The position numbers were made by a program, and so were the translations under genes. This document shows positions 22,443-35,754 of a DNA stretch of 64,000 bases, piece after piece. The notes beneath the pieces were generated by a model. The model worked only from the letters and a program-made list of their open reading frames with translations. It did not search any database and was not told where the DNA came from. Origin of the DNA: Symbiodinium natans (Eukaryota > Sar > Dinophyceae > Suessiales > Symbiodiniaceae). Numbering within the stretch: position 1 is the first letter of the stretch; each line of letters starts with the position of its first letter. The stretch spans positions 157,601 through 221,600 of the forward strand of contig CAJNDS010001835.1 in the NCBI GenBank assembly GCA_905221605.1, written 5' to 3'.

Positions 22443-24170
22443 ATGTATGACCTCACGGCAGTGGCTTCTGGCCTTAAGAGTTGGACAAAGCCCAGGAAGG
22501 CAGGAACTGCCTGGGATTCAAGCTAGGCCATGGAAAGCTTCAGGCCTAAAGAAGCCCAAGCCAAGGGCTTTGGGCTCTCAGACTCCCCACCGCCGTAGAT
22601 TCTCTTGGGTGGGAGGAGGGTGGGAAGGGGGTGTTTCAAGAGGCCACCACGATTGCAAGTCGCAGTTCCTTTAATCCGCGCAATGGCCTTCCTTATCCGA
22701 GCCCTTCCCTTTCACGCCTCATCACGTTCATGCGATTGATGGTCCAGCTGGCAGTTAATGACATCAACCTGTCATTGGGGGCATCAGCGCTGTTTTGTGA
22801 ATGTCGCAAAACTGCCCACACCCCAATCCCACATTGTCGCCATTGCCTCGATCTCGGTTGGCCGATGCTTGAGGATAAGTCGTGGCACACGCGCCCATCC
22901 TGTGGGGCACATGCTCATGCTGCCCTCATCTGCCCTCCCCCCCTCCCCTCTCCCTCTGTTCCGTACGAGTGTCGAGCGTGTTTGGCACGGACTCTGTACT
23001 ACACACTTACAAACCCAAGAATGCAAAAAACAAATGCCTGTGGCCTCAATGTACCTCGGACTTGGAGTCACACCTAGCCCACCTAGCTGGCAACAAAATG
23101 GCACGGCAAGGCGTGCTGAGTTGGGGGCGAACGTGCTCCAGCAGCTCAAAAGTCCGGGCAGGTGAAGCCGGTGCAGGCGACCTGTTGTGAGAGCGCAACA
23201 TGTAGGCACGAGTCTCTGTATACCAGTTTTTGCCGATCTTCTCACCTCACCAAGTCCACTAACGACTCCAAAGGCAAGGAGGTCACCACATCAACCTGAG
23301 CACGGCAACTTCTTTGCCCCGGAGTCGGAGGATTCACAATTCCTAATACTGCCTTTACGCCACTGTGCGTAGGTATATGATCGAAGAAAGCAAGGTCGAT
23401 CGCCTTCTCCACAAGCTTGCAGAAAGACAGCAACGGGAGCCAAAGTGGGAACGCTCCTGTACCGCCGTTCACCCATCTTCGGGTGGCGGCAACACCAACG
23501 GCCATGGGAAAGCGTGGCAACTTCCGCCGCTAAACCAGTCAGGGGTCATGACGTGTTGATAGCCACAGATATGCGTAGGCTGCATCCTTCACTTAGCATA
23601 GCACGCGTTTCGCCAAGTTTTGCGACTTGTGGAAGTACTGGTCTTGCATTTGCATGTGCAGCATTGCAGCGCCGGTTGACAGCAATGCTGTTCAAGGGCC
23701 AGCGCTCAGAAATCGCAGCAGGGGGTCAAAGCTCGACATCCAACTCCGCACGTATAAGCCATGCCAACTTGCTCGTTATAGTAAATTACAGGTACCCCAG
23801 GAGAGCCTCAAAGCAGCAACTTGAAAACAAGCAAAAAAAGACCTCTTTGGCTGCAAAAAGGACAGTCTCGAGGGCGCGGCATCGGAGTCAGCACAGCCGA
23901 GGCCGATTCGCCGGGAGCCGTGGAGCTCCGCCTCTCGGAGGCTACTCTGCCACCCCCCCCCACTCTCAGACTAAGGTAGCTGTCTCTCTAGGCCATAGCT
24001 TTTCGGACATCTTTTTTTTTTGCAAAAAAACCAAAAACGGTATCCTGTTTTCAATTCTGTTCACAAGCATGGGGCAGATTTAGGGCATGCTGATCTATGC
24101 TGATGTGACCCTCTTGACCCTAGTTGGGAGGACAAATAGCAGATAGATCCCCATGCTTTCTGGCCAGTTA
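22443..24170. other. Unassigned, weak exon candidates
   Basis: Minus pieces at about 22770-22870 (RPTEIEAMATMWDWGVG) and a plus piece at 23371-23460 (MIEESKVDRLLHKLAERQQ) both look coding but contradict each other in strand and have no partner exons. A run of C lies at about 23944-23952, and a run of T at about 24010-24020. Confidence 0.35.
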
Positions 24171-24189
24171 CTGTCCTCACCTTTTGGCA

Positions 24190-24320
24190 ACTTGCCTGAT
24201 GGCCCAGGACCCCGGCCTCGCGATCCAGCCGCACGAAATCTTCCCAAGCTCTCTCCCAGGGAGCCTCAGGAGACAAGTCATCAAGCCGTCTTGCAGAACC
24301 AAAACTGAGCAAAGGCTTCC
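24190..24320 (-). CDS. Exon of unknown protein
   Basis: The minus frame reads LDDLSPEAPWERAWEDFV followed by RLDREAGVLGHQ and a GC donor. The charged, Trp-containing sequence looks coding. Family not recognised. Confidence 0.35.
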
Positions 24321-24899
24321 GAAATTTCCCAAATGTCGCGCCTTCTTTCCAGCAGTTGCTCCGATCGCCATTCGTCCCAGGCGACGCATGAGTCATGACG
24401 GTAGCTCCCGGAGCAGCTACAGATTGCAAAGGTGCTGGGAGAATTCAAACTAGCAGTCCGTGGCCTGATGGGCTTCTAACCCAGACACCCAGACAACCTC
24501 AACCCTAAACACGCCAGTACCAGCTGGGAGGCGAGCAGCTACGGAAAGTTCTTGACAGCAGGAACTGAAGTGCAGCACATCAATGTAAGTGGAAGCTTGA
24601 AGCTTGGCTTTGCACAGGCAGTCACAGGCAGTACAGCTTTTGTCAAAATTTGTTGCGCGGCTCAATTGTTCATCTCAAGCAAGTAAGATTGAATGGGCCA
24701 GGGAGGCAGCATCGACATGGTTCAAAGGAAGAGCTAGGCCAGGATGATAATTATGATAGTAACTGATAGTAGTAGCGGCAGGAACATTTGTAGCTCAAGG
24801 CTCTGACTGCTTTCTGATGGAGAACCCTGCTGCCGGTTTCTGTTGTCAGTACATCGTGCCTGGCCCTGGCGTTGCATTTCTGATATGGACGAACACACC

Positions 24900-25160
24900 T
24901 GAAAAGCGGACGGACGCCCATATAGATGTCAAATGTCAACGCGGGTTGCGTCAACATGAGCGCAAATTGCGCCTGTGCAATCCTGCACTGTTCGGATTTT
25001 GCCTTGCCGGCCGCATGATTTTGCCGAAAGTTCTTCTGTTCGGAAACTAGGTGCCGAATGCCTGAGCAGAATGCCTGAAAAAACTCCTGCCAGGTGGTTG
25101 CGCATGGTGCAACAAGGCCGGCAAGGTCCAAGACGTTAATAGTGTTTGCACTTCCCATTG
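24900..25160 (-). CDS. Exon-like pieces of unknown protein
   Basis: Minus frames read ANTINVLDLAGLVAP (about 25090-25145) and AQFALMLTQPALTFDIY (about 24920-24975). They resemble the hydrophobic/Asn style of the tail region upstream, but no join was established. Confidence 0.3.
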
Positions 25161-25849
25161 CTCACAAGATGATGGGCGGGTCCGAACTTTCAGTACCCAC
25201 AGCACTTCCTCAGCGTTTCCACCCTCTTAGGGCTACAGGTTAGAATCGGCTAGAACTGTTTTGGCACGTTTAGCACCCTCTCCACATTGCTGAGTCGGTG
25301 CAAGATTGATATGCAAAGTCCCTCATCTGTGAGATTCATCGGCAACCACAATCCAAATGAAATATGGGAGACTACCCTGAACAGGCCAGTCAGTAGGTGT
25401 TTGCACAAGTCGGTTGCCAAAATCTCTCGCCACTTCCGTCTTTCGAAGTGCCCTTGGCATCTTTTGGCCCTCATGGCTCAGCACGGCTCAGCAAATCTCA
25501 GCCCATGAAGCCTCCTTGGCCTGCTCCCGCCTCATATGACAACGCTGCCGATTGTGCCATGTACATCCCTTTGCCTGGTTGAACTCTTGTGTCGCAGGGT
25601 GTTTATCGAGTCTTTAGTTCAGGACACACTGTAAAAATCATCGCCAGCATCTCTCGACAGGGAAACCATGCTCACATCATTTCTGCAACTTGCTGAGCAG
25701 GCGAAGCGCCGCTGAGTGCGAGACCAAACCTCCCTTGTAAGATCCCTGCTGTCCCTCGGGGCCAGTGGGGGGTACATGCACATATCATTGTTGAAGCGGA
25801 CTAAACCATAAGTATGAACAACTATGAGTCTCAAATGAGGCTCCGAATG

Positions 25850-28800
25850 GCGTCGGATGACAAGATTCTTGGACTGCCATAGGCTCCCAGCCCCAGCGGC
25901 ACCCGGCAAGCCACGCAAGTTGTCGCCCAGCTCCATATAGCCAGGCCTAAAGCACCCGCCGGGATCGAGATCTACTGACCCGCTTTATTGTCCAGTGCTG
26001 TCCGCCACTCCACCGTAAAATTCCTCAGGTGTTCTCTTGGAATTGCCCTACAAGGCCCTACAACTACCTGGATGATGACGGTTTTGGGTCCAATGCACTT
26101 CTTTGGGTGGCAGTTTACCCAGCCGTGGTTGCCTCAAGATGAAGTGCGCTCTTGAGATGTCTTGACACAACCAGTCCGTGGCTCCGGCAGCATTCCGAAG
26201 TTTGGGTTGGAAGGTCCGCCTGCGGGTCCGGTTCCGGCGTTGGGCATCCCACCCATATTGCGCGCGGGGACCTGCAACATTTCTTCTGGGCTGATGCTGT
26301 TTGGCCAGCTCTGACATACATGTAATGCACATACTAGAGAAGGGTAGCAGAGTGACCCGATGTGGCGGTATGCATTTCGGGTTGTCCACGGCCTGCGGCT
26401 GTTGAACAAATGCAGCGGCCCAGGCCGGATTCCCAGCCAAACCTTCAGACGCGACACTGTGTCTCTGACCCCAAGCTGTTTTGAAGTGGAATGTCACCCG
26501 CTGTGGTTCGCCTGCATTGCATGCCAAGGAACCCAAGGATTGCAGGTTGGGTAGACCTTGCAGACCTCGAGCATGAAATAAAATCAACTGGCAATAGCTG
26601 TTCATTAGCTGGCGGCTCTACAATACGGTACCTTTCTGGCATTCCCTCGGACAACCAATCAAGTCTCTGCATCTTCTCACAAAGCACGAGCATTTCCGGT
26701 GGCCTTGAAGCCCTTGCAATCCTTGCCTGAGATCGAGCACACCAAAGTGTACCAGCTTTCATAACCAGCATTGCTTGCCCTCTGAAAGTAGCCTGGGTCC
26801 TGGACAGGTTCGGAAGGCCCTGCAGACCCTGTGGAACTGACATCCCCAAGGTGCCAGCACCCTCAGTGGGACAAAAACTGATTCTGCCGCTTTGCCGAAG
26901 GGCGGTCAATGTCTGTCAACCAGTGAATTCTTGTAATCAGTGTTCCAGCGGTCGCACGAACCTTTGCCACAGAGAAAGCCTGTTCGCCCGAGTGATCCAC
27001 GGAGAACTCCATGAGATTGGGCATTCCTGTCACAAAAGGCAGGTATGCCAACAGCTTGCTGCTTTTCAAGAACCCATGGTTGTTGTTGCTGCCCGGCAAA
27101 CGGCCTGGCATCAAGCCAAAGCCTCCGGCACCTGTGAAGCAGATCAAACGTGCCTTCATCGTAATGTTCATACGGGAATATGTTCTATTTAGCTGCCGCT
27201 GTGGCTTTCAGTTGAGCGTTAACCAAAAGCTGGTTTTTCTGGCTGGGTGAGGTGCCTCTGAATTAACTCACCAGGAAGCTCGTTAGATTGTCTGGCCCTT
27301 GGTTCTTCGTTTGCCGTTCTGGGAGCCATTGCGCATTAGTCTGAACAGGCTTCTTGGGAGCTGATAAGCCATTCATGCTTGGCTGAGCAGGGAACGGCGC
27401 AGAATTTGCGCAAAACAGGCCTTCACTGCCAGAACTGTGTGAACAAGCGCAGGCGGCGGGAGCAGCAGCTCTTAACCAGAAAACGACCTTTAGATTGATC
27501 CTCGTCTCCTATTGACAGGCTCGTGCTGCTGCGCGCCGTGCCCACTGGCAATTTGGCCATACTAAGCGGTGCCCTTATGAAGCCACGCTCAACCATCTGC
27601 TAGCCCTGAGGTGTTGGCCGAAGAGCATACTGAAACACTGCCACGCTAGTCCGGGGCTGTTCACTGAGGTGCACTCTCTGTGTCTGGGTGTGTGTGTGGG
27701 TGTTGACAGTACGTCTCGGCAAACAGACCCATGTGTGCTAGTGGACCGAAAGACACAATGTGCCGCGTTGAAATAGGCTCGCTTTGGTTGCCATTTTCAC
27801 GCAGACTGCGCGCTGCAGCACTTTATGGGAAACCCACTGCCAACGGCAGAGTTGCAGGATGCTAGCCGGGTGCTAGCTAATGCAACAGCGCTCTCCATCA
27901 CGTTCGTCAACTGAACCAACAGAGCTCAGACCTTAGCTTGGTGTGGATCTGGTACAAGTGCAAACAGTCCAGCGTGGCCAACCCAGCAGCTTCGCAAATT
28001 TCGGACATATGGGCCACCCACACGGCGTTTCTTTCGTTGCTGTTGCCCAGCCAAGGTTCGCCTTCCGCGTCTTCCATGAAGTCCGGGTGGGGTCATTTCA
28101 CCCTCGTACTCCATAAGCCTGACTGATAAGGCTGGAGCACAGATATATCGATTTACCAATCTGCATTCTCCTCCATATCGTACAGACTCTCATGCAATCT
28201 TCGCCGAACCACATCTGTGAACAGAGCTTTGCAATATGGAAAGATTGATCACGTGACGATGTGGTTGATTGCCGGCTGACGTTTTTAAAAGCCATGCACC
28301 GTCATGGAACCACACAGTGCTTGTCAAGGCGCTCGTCGTCCCCATCGCAGCCAACACGGCAGCTCCTGCTCTGTCAACATTCGGGAAGAACAAATAAATA
28401 AGTAAACATATATATATATTTGTATTTATATTTATTTATTTATATACACATACATATATATATATACACATGTAAATACATAAATATATATATATATGTA
28501 TATATATATATATTTGTATATGTATATGTGGGTATGTATATATATATACACATATGTATATATATATATATGTGTATATATATATATATATCTGTGTGTT
28601 TGTGTAAAACCAGCAGAACACAGCATTGCATTGTATTCCACAGCAGTCACGCGACGCGTGTGAAAAGCAAAAAATGTCCCTCTTTCTAGCTGTGGTACTC
28701 ATGTATATCATGCCTTTTGCTGATCATCCGACTGGCTCCGCTGACAACCATCGAACTTGAGAGGTGGGAGATGGGGCATTTTTGAAAGAAGCCCCGCATA

Positions 28801-31800
28801 CCGCCGACCCTTTGCGATGCTCCAGAAGTTCATCCAGTTCAGCGGCTCGGACTCGCGGGCATACAGTTTCTGGTGAGCTTCCTGGAAAGGACGCCAGCAA
28901 CTGCACCATCGCATGAAGCTGGGATGAAAGGACATGAAGTAAGTAGGGTGCATATTTCTTGTACCCCCAGAAGGACACCAAATATATACACTCACCAATA
29001 TTTAAAAGGAACCTTATATACACTCACCAATAACAGTAATATAAACCCTGCTTCACATGAAAGCCTGTCTTGGCCCGTGGGTTTGGTCCAAAGGTCGGTC
29101 CACTCGATAATCTCTGCCACCACACATGAGGTGTCATCCATTTTGCCTCCTTTGCCGATCCTGGGCACGGTGTGAAATCCTAAGGGTAGTTGCATGGACC
29201 CTTGGGTTTTCTAGGGTATATGCGGGGTCCCTATTTCAGAGCCCATAGTAAGGGACCATGCAACTAGGTGCGCGGCGCACATCTCGCCGTGCGTTTTCGT
29301 GCAGAGAGTGAAAATTAAGATGGCTGGAATTTGCAAAAAATGGTGCTATTTACAAGGTACTCGGCGTCCTGAGAGGTGGGAGCGGGTTATGAACGGCACT
29401 CTAAGGGGGAAACACGTAGTTTAGTGTTTTCGCCTAGGGAATTCACTCCTTTTAAAGAGTTCTGAAATGCCTAAAACTACTTTCCGTTTTCAAGGATTTT
29501 AGGGCTTTCAGGGGTTTAGAGTTTAGGGGCTTAGGGATGTTTTAAGGTGTAGGGCTTTATAGGAAAGGTTGCTTGAGGATTCTGCGGCAGTAGGATTTCC
29601 GGAATCAGGTTTTGGGAAAACCTCAACGCAGAACCTCAAACCCAGAGACCTCGACCCTAAGCCCCACATCCTCAATCCTCAATCCTAGCCCTAAACCGTG
29701 GGACAAAGCAGAGCCGTAAGTACCCTTAAACCCCTAAGCCCTATACACCCTAAACCCTAAACCCTAACCCCCCCCAAGCCCATAGGGCGGATTTAGCAAG
29801 TCGGAGGGCTACGGTTTAAGTCAGGGTTCTGGGTGCCCTGCAAACTGGAGCACTAAAAGACTGAGGACATGCTGGCAAGTTGCAATAGGGGGGGGCGGAA
29901 TTATCCCCCCCCCCCCACCCCCCCCCAACCCCACCCAAGAAACCGAAGGAAACCACGCGGCGAGATACGCGCCGCGCTCCAACTACCCCAAGAGGAAACG
30001 AGAAGCAAGGCCTTTGTGGAACATCAGGCCGCTATCTGACCGTGCGCACACTGCCTTACAGGAAAGCGGAAAACGCCGCACACCAAAAACAGCTAGTACC
30101 CACAGAGATGATTTGCTTCGGAGGCCTTTGTGCGATCTTTGCGAGCGAGTGCGCACAGCATGTAATTCCCTACAGCATGCAATTCCAAACAGCATGCCCG
30201 GGAAGAAAGCTGGAGCCCCTCCACATCCCCCAACTGGAAGCAAGTTCAAACACCGATGCTACAAGCTCGCGGGCTCTGCCGAGTAGCGGTGCCTCTGCCA
30301 GAAAGCCTCCGGCTCTCATCTCTGTCTTCTGATGAGCAGCCTTCAGTGGATTTCAAGAGCACGTCTTGCATCAGCACAGCTTCTGCAGCAACTCTGCAGC
30401 CATGTGCAGCCTGTGTATACCTTCCTCACTCCTGTCAAGCGCCGCTACAACCGAAGGGGACGTGCTCGCCTGCACGATGCGCGTTGCAAGAAGTGTAAGC
30501 TGCGAGGAGTGAATCGGCAGCCTCAGTGCATGCAGAAGCATCTCCAGTGGATTTGATGGCTTCCTGGATGGAGAGAAGGAGAAGGAAATTTTCACAGATT
30601 GCACTTTGACTTAGGAGCAATCCAAGGAGCTGAGTGCCTGGTAACAGTACGGCATTTGCAATCGCCGATACTTCATCCTTATCACAGCTGGGAAAACGAG
30701 GCACCTCCCGACATCCAAGTCAATTGCACAAAAAGCCAGGCTGACATCTGGAAAAGTCTGATTCAGGATCAGCTCGACTGACAGATGTCTTGCCGCTGTC
30801 TTGGTCAAGTCCAAGAAGCTAGAAAAAGGTTATCGAAGACTCCATCTGAGCCAACCAGGACAATGTCACCTTCCTGGGCAAGGCACTTGTCCAAGCCAAG
30901 CGCTGCAAATACAGCTTAGAGTGCATGCCGAAGGCTACAACTTCTCGAACAGAACCATCTGCAGTGAGCGTCGTAGGCAGAGACACAGTGCACGGCACTT
31001 CCGCGCTCAATGACTTCCACGGTGATGCTGTCCTTTCTGGTTCAAACAACACATGCGACACCCTGGCAAACTTGCTACCAGTACCTTACCAGCACCCCCA
31101 ATGCCCAACCAATCCAAGCCACATCGAAATTTGGATCGATTCGGTCATCTACGCGGGCCAGCCTGGCTTGTTGCAGCTTGCAGCTGCATTTGTACGGGAT
31201 CTACTCATCCTGACTCGTCTCAGGCTGACAATTTTGGGGCATGTGTGATCACACCCCAGTACTTACAGAGAGTTTCCAAGCACAAGACAGACAGACCTTA
31301 CCGCCATCACTTTAAGAAACTCCTGCTGCGTCCCAGTAACTGCAAAGGCGTTTGACAATGGCCGTCTACTCGCTGCATTTCCTTGCCAGGGGTGCGCTCC
31401 TCTCCCTCTGACTGCCTTGCCACCTACGCATGGCTGGAAGACATGCTTTGCCTTGGCCATTGTGCTCGTGTTCCATGGGCATCCAGCACACCATTGCGAG
31501 TCCCTTCTGCGAGCAGATACGGTCGACCCTGGCATCCAGCATAACAACCCTCGACGTTGCAATGGCCCAAGAAATAAAACAGATGTTCTCTCTTGGCGAG
31601 CATTCTGCATTATTGAGCAAATGTGTCAGTGAGGAGGAAGAGGCTGTGGGTTGTGGAGGCGGGAAACGAAGAGGGCTCAGCGAGCTCAACGGTCAATGAC
31701 CACCACAGCTTGAAGGCAAACCTTTCACTGCCTGAAGCATCTGGACCGCAAACCCTTGGATTGTTCCATGCTGAGGTGCGGTGTGGAAGACGAGTTCCAA

Positions 31801-33150
31801 AGGGCCAGAACGTCCCTGCAATCGTCGCCTTCGATGCAGCTTCACATTCAATGGAAGCATAGGAATGCAGAGGAGCTCGCTTGTTTTCGAAACTGCAAAA
31901 ACTGCCTTGCAGATCACACACCTGATCGTTCACATCTTTCCAACTCGCGAAATGGTACTGCGTCATGTCTAGTTTGAGGGTTTATTCTGCTTGAAGCCTT
32001 GCGATGCCCTCACACTGCACCGTTCACGTGATTGCGAGGACTCAACCGCTCGTTGACATGCCATTCTCATCGTTCTTCATTATCTATACCGACTCGAAGG
32101 CACGGGACCTTTTGTAGTACTTGCGCAGCGAGATTTTTACCCAAGCAATTGCTTCTGGTAGCTAAGCTTGTCCTCTTGTTCTACACGCAGCTATTCCCGC
32201 GAAGTGGCAGGATGACTAGCTCGCAGTCGCCGACAGAGATGACCTGGGCGGAATGAATATGTTCTGATCGGCGAGTTTGGGGCAACTAGAAATGGGCACC
32301 ATCTCTTTCCCTTCAACCCTTGCACCTCATTCGGCCCCCCAACGATAACAAACTTCACTTTGGCTAAGCTATGCCGGGAAGGGCGTCAATGAGTCAAGGA
32401 GGCCAACCCCCACCGTGCACGACATTACGGACACGCAAAAACACGGGTAGACACAAACACTGGGTTCCAGGACGCTTTGTCTGAAAAGAGCTCCAGCTAG
32501 GCAGGTGGCTGCAATCATGGGGTGCAGCTTGCCATGGATCTTCGTGGAGTTGTCCAGCAAAGCCTCAAAAGCCAATTGGGCTCTGACATCCTCTCGCTTC
32601 TTCACTTCGGACCTCCGATTCTGAATCGTTCACTATCGACATTGATTTGCACCCACGTGGCCAGGACCAACGTTGTAGATCCCAAGCAACTTAGCAGCAG
32701 AGGGATGGCTGGAAGAGAGCGCCCAGCTTCATGTCACCAAGTCCCGATCCCAACCGCATGGCAAGGCCTTAAAGCCCACAATTTCCAATTGAGGCCAGCG
32801 CTCTGTACTGCGGAAAGCTTCCCGGACCAATGGAATTGGGCCATGGTAGGGCTCCTTGAGGTGGCCATGCACACGCGGAGGTCTCCAACAAGTCTCTCTC
32901 TCTTGCAGTTGAAGGCATTGCAAGTGCCAGTGAGCTGAGCTGGCCAGGGGGCGCGTGCTCCGCATCCAGGCACAAGCTGCTGGAATGCCATGTCTTCACA
33001 CTGTCGGAGCAACTCAGTGGGCCTTGGATCTACTGAGTTTCTAAACAGGGTCTTCTTGGAGCCTTGCCAAGGAGAGTCATGTCCAGGGCGCAGTTGGGAG
33101 GAGTCGATCCCGTACTCTTCGATCTGGGAGACTCCATCAGCCACGCCAAC
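25850..33150 (-). CDS. PP2C-type protein phosphatase with GLQ/N/P-rich C-terminal tail (partial model)
   Basis: Metal-dependent Ser/Thr phosphatase (PP2C fold, PTC7-like). Exons in order: 33092-33150 [19 protein letters not shown], 32974-33022 ([16 protein letters not shown]), about 32470-32600 ([19 protein letters not shown]), 32192-32243 [17 protein letters not shown], about 31750-31815 ([12 protein letters not shown]), 30820-30873 [17 protein letters not shown], about 30645-30695 ([11 protein letters not shown]), 30504-30563, 30381-30469, 29070-29160 [17 protein letters not shown], 28809-28881, 28300-28365, 27938-28061. Metal-binding Asp of VADGV, GD, SDGVFDN and DDT motifs are all present. 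Phases agree for every exactly bounded join from 30563 to 28061. The joins beyond (about 27290-27450, 27030-27140, 26793-26828 [12 protein letters not shown], 26520-26565 [12 protein letters not shown], 26230-26420, 25870-25925) are uncertain and could be a second gene. The N-terminus is not found; a charged exon at about 33600-33670 is a candidate. Confidence 0.8.
28402..28610. repeat. AT-rich (TA)n/TATG microsatellite
   Basis: About 200 bp of TATA, TATG and TACACA repeats, lying inside the modelled 443-nt intron between phosphatase exons 28809-28881 and 28300-28365. Tyr/Ile-rich frames across it are artefacts. Confidence 0.9.
29490..29785. repeat. Head-to-head degenerate telomere-like array
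   Basis: G-strand units lie at about 29496-29560 (TTTTAGGGCTTTCAGGGG, GTTTAGAGTTTAGGGGCTTAG) and C-strand units at about 29625-29780 (AGCCCTAAACC, CCCTAAACCCTAAACCCTAA). They point towards each other around an axis near 29590. The array is inside the 1220-nt PP2C intron 29161-30380. Confidence 0.85.
29886..29935. repeat. Adjacent poly-G and poly-C tracts
   Basis: A GGGGGGG run is followed within 20 bp by C runs of 11 and 8, able to pair as a hairpin. Lies in the same phosphatase intron. Confidence 0.8.
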
Positions 33151-33519
33151 CTCAAAGACGGATGGCTGCATTCTTGCAGGCAGCGGACTAGCCTCTGGAA
33201 TTGAATGCTGCCTGTGCTTCGCGCAAGCACGCTCTGCAAGGCTACATTGCACTAGGCAACTCTTTGTCTTTGCTCAGGCCTGACGCGCAATGATTCGGCT
33301 CGTCTGTTCAGAAATGCATTGAAGTGACAACCATTGGCGACACCAATGTGGCATCAGCATCACGGTGTCCAGATCTTGCTTTGATTGGATGCGTCTTCTG
33401 GAATGCACAAGAATTGAAACCTGGCCGCTTGTGTGATTGCAGAACTGCACGGAAGCATGCTGAGCTAGACGAATCTACTCAGAGTCTAAGCAAGGTCACC
33501 TGGTTACCTGTGACTGATG

Positions 33520-35000
33520 CTTCTTCTGCTCGTGACATTGTGAACCCACTTCACAACTTCCTGATACGGTTGCCTGGGTTGCATGCCAAGAGGCACAACG
33601 GCTTGTTCTTGTGGTAGACTTCTGCTAGCTGTTGCTCCCGTCGCTGGAAAGCATCTAAGTCTCGCTTCTGTTTCTCCTTGCTGTGTCGAGCTGGGAATCA
33701 TGGCATACTTAGATATCTTGGATATACCTAGCAAACTTCCTATCTAACTCGCCTCGGCCCCGGGCCTCCAAGGCGGGCCTGATCTACCAGGGCAAAGGAC
33801 GACAGTCACATTTCTTGTACCCCTGCCCCGCCTCTAACAACTCCCTAAATCTCCGACAGTATGGAGGGTCCACAAAGCGCCACGCTCTGGAACTTTTTCT
33901 AGGGACCGGAGAGACAGGTTAGTAGGGACACCCTACACGAACTCTCTGCAAAGAAAATTTCAACAGGCTTTTCACGTTTGCGGCTGGGCGGGCCGAGGCG
34001 GTCGGCGCTCAGCGCTTACAAATACGTGCGAAGAAGTGTCAGCACCGACGAAGAACGTGGGAGAGCGTTGCACGCCATCTTGCCGAAAAGCCATGCAACT
34101 GCCTGTCAGTCAAATCTGCGGGATTCGGGCGAAATCAGCAGGCGTGCCGTGACTCAAACCAGCAGCTCAGCAACCTTGCCTGTCGTGCAGCCACAGCTGC
34201 CGAGGCAGGATGCACGAGAGCTAAGCTATTGAATGTAACGTGCACGCCGACGCTGTTGACTGATGTTGACTGGGTTGAAGATGCTGCTGCTTCGTCCTTC
34301 GACCTTCGCAGATATCCTGTGCGGGCTACTCCCCAAATCACCCGCACCACATATTCGATTGTCTGGGAGACAAGCAGTTTTCACTCTCCAACCGGTCTGG
34401 GTTTGCATTTGCTTGAGCACGGGATGCTTGATGCGTCTTGCCTGTCTGAGAAGCCCTACTGCGATCTTGTTCACTTTATGTCGCTTCTCATGCACAAGCA
34501 CAGGGCAAAGTGCTTTCGGGTGACATGCCGTGGCGAGTGCTTCAACGACTGCTGAACACAAGCATTCGGACAGCATCCCATCCGAGCATGGTTGCAGAAG
34601 CTGACTCAGGCCTGCTGCACCCATGCCAAGCTGCGGCTGAATCTGTGGCTGAGGGACCTGCATACATAGGGTACAATTGCGCCCCTATGTGTTCCTCGGG
34701 TCAGGCAGGCGCAGGTGTCCTAAACAATAAACTTCAAGAACAGCCACATGCCAAAGGACAACCAGTCACAAGTTCAAGGAATGCGGCTGCGCACACAAAG
34801 CCACACAAGCCCATGCACAACGAAGATTCAGAGGAATGTCACGGAATGTCACGTGAGGTGTGGCGCCTGCGGTTGCTGCGGGTTCGTGGGAGGCATCTGC
34901 TGGCTCGGTCGGTTCGCCCTGGGCCGCGCGATGCTTTGAGACTTTCCGTTCCTTTGTCCTGCCATTCTCCATGGAGCTCGCTTCCGCAATAACACCCCGG
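33520..35000 (-). CDS. Gln/Pro-rich and charged exons of unknown protein
   Basis: Minus exon-like pieces: about 34800-34975 (RPSQQMPPTNPQQPQ style, or in another frame NGRTKERKVSKHRA), 34590-34650 VPQPQIQPQLGMGAAGLSQ after AG|G, about 34265-34310 VEGRSSSIFNPVNISQQ after AG|G, and about 33600-33670 EKQKRDLDAFQRREQQL after AG|G. Composition suggests a disordered regulatory protein or the N-terminal part of the PP2C gene that follows. Frames and joins are not settled. Confidence 0.35.
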
Positions 35001-35085
35001 CCCAGGTTCCCCTGACTAACCCCTGCCCCGTGGCAGCAATATGAGAACATTCACGACTCCACCACCCACAACCTATTTCTGCCCC

Positions 35086-35098
35086 CCCCCCCCCCCAA
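35086..35098. repeat. Poly-C tract
   Basis: Run of about 13 C within a Pro-coding-looking plus frame. Treated as a homopolymer. Confidence 0.85.
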
Positions 35099-35754
35099 CT
35101 CTCACATCAAATAGGTATCGGAAATATGAGGCACTCAGAGGCCAACGAAACACAATGAAACTGTTCTGTTTGGAGGCAACAGATGTCAAAGCAAACGCTA
35201 AGGTGCAGGTGCTTGGTGGATGCCCTGAGCCTTGCATGGCCGTGGGAGCTGAGCTGCGAGCTGTGCCGGTGCCCCACCGGCACCTGTGAGAGGAGTCATG
35301 ACAGGTCACTGCATTCAGCAAGTCACATCACAACTGCTTCTCTGAGTACGCCTTCACGTGACGGGCACACAGCGAAGCATCGCGCTGTTGTTCGATGGAC
35401 AAGCACTATCTTCTACGACAACCCGTAACATATAGCTTTGCAACGAGATAAAGCCTGCCGAAACAGCCGGAACTCATGCTCACCATGGTGCTCAAAGCAT
35501 TTAGTTTTTCTGACTGCAGCGGGAGCATCTTGCGGGAAGCCAGTGGAAGCTTGGGTGCAAAGTTCTGTCATCGTTGCACTGCTTGTCCCATTAGTTGACG
35601 CCGGCCTCCCAGTGAGCCTCCGCCCGCAGCAGGGCCCGGGCGGTCACCTGCAAACCAAGTGTCACTAGGCTGAGTCCGCCTTTCTAATTTAGCTATCCAG
35701 ATATTGCTTTTTGCAATGCCTGGGTTGCTGCGTTCTTGCAATTCTGAAAACACC

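Noticed and set aside
28402-28610. Tyr/Ile-rich small membrane proteins on both strands
   Set aside because: Artefacts of a TATA/TATG microsatellite inside an intron.
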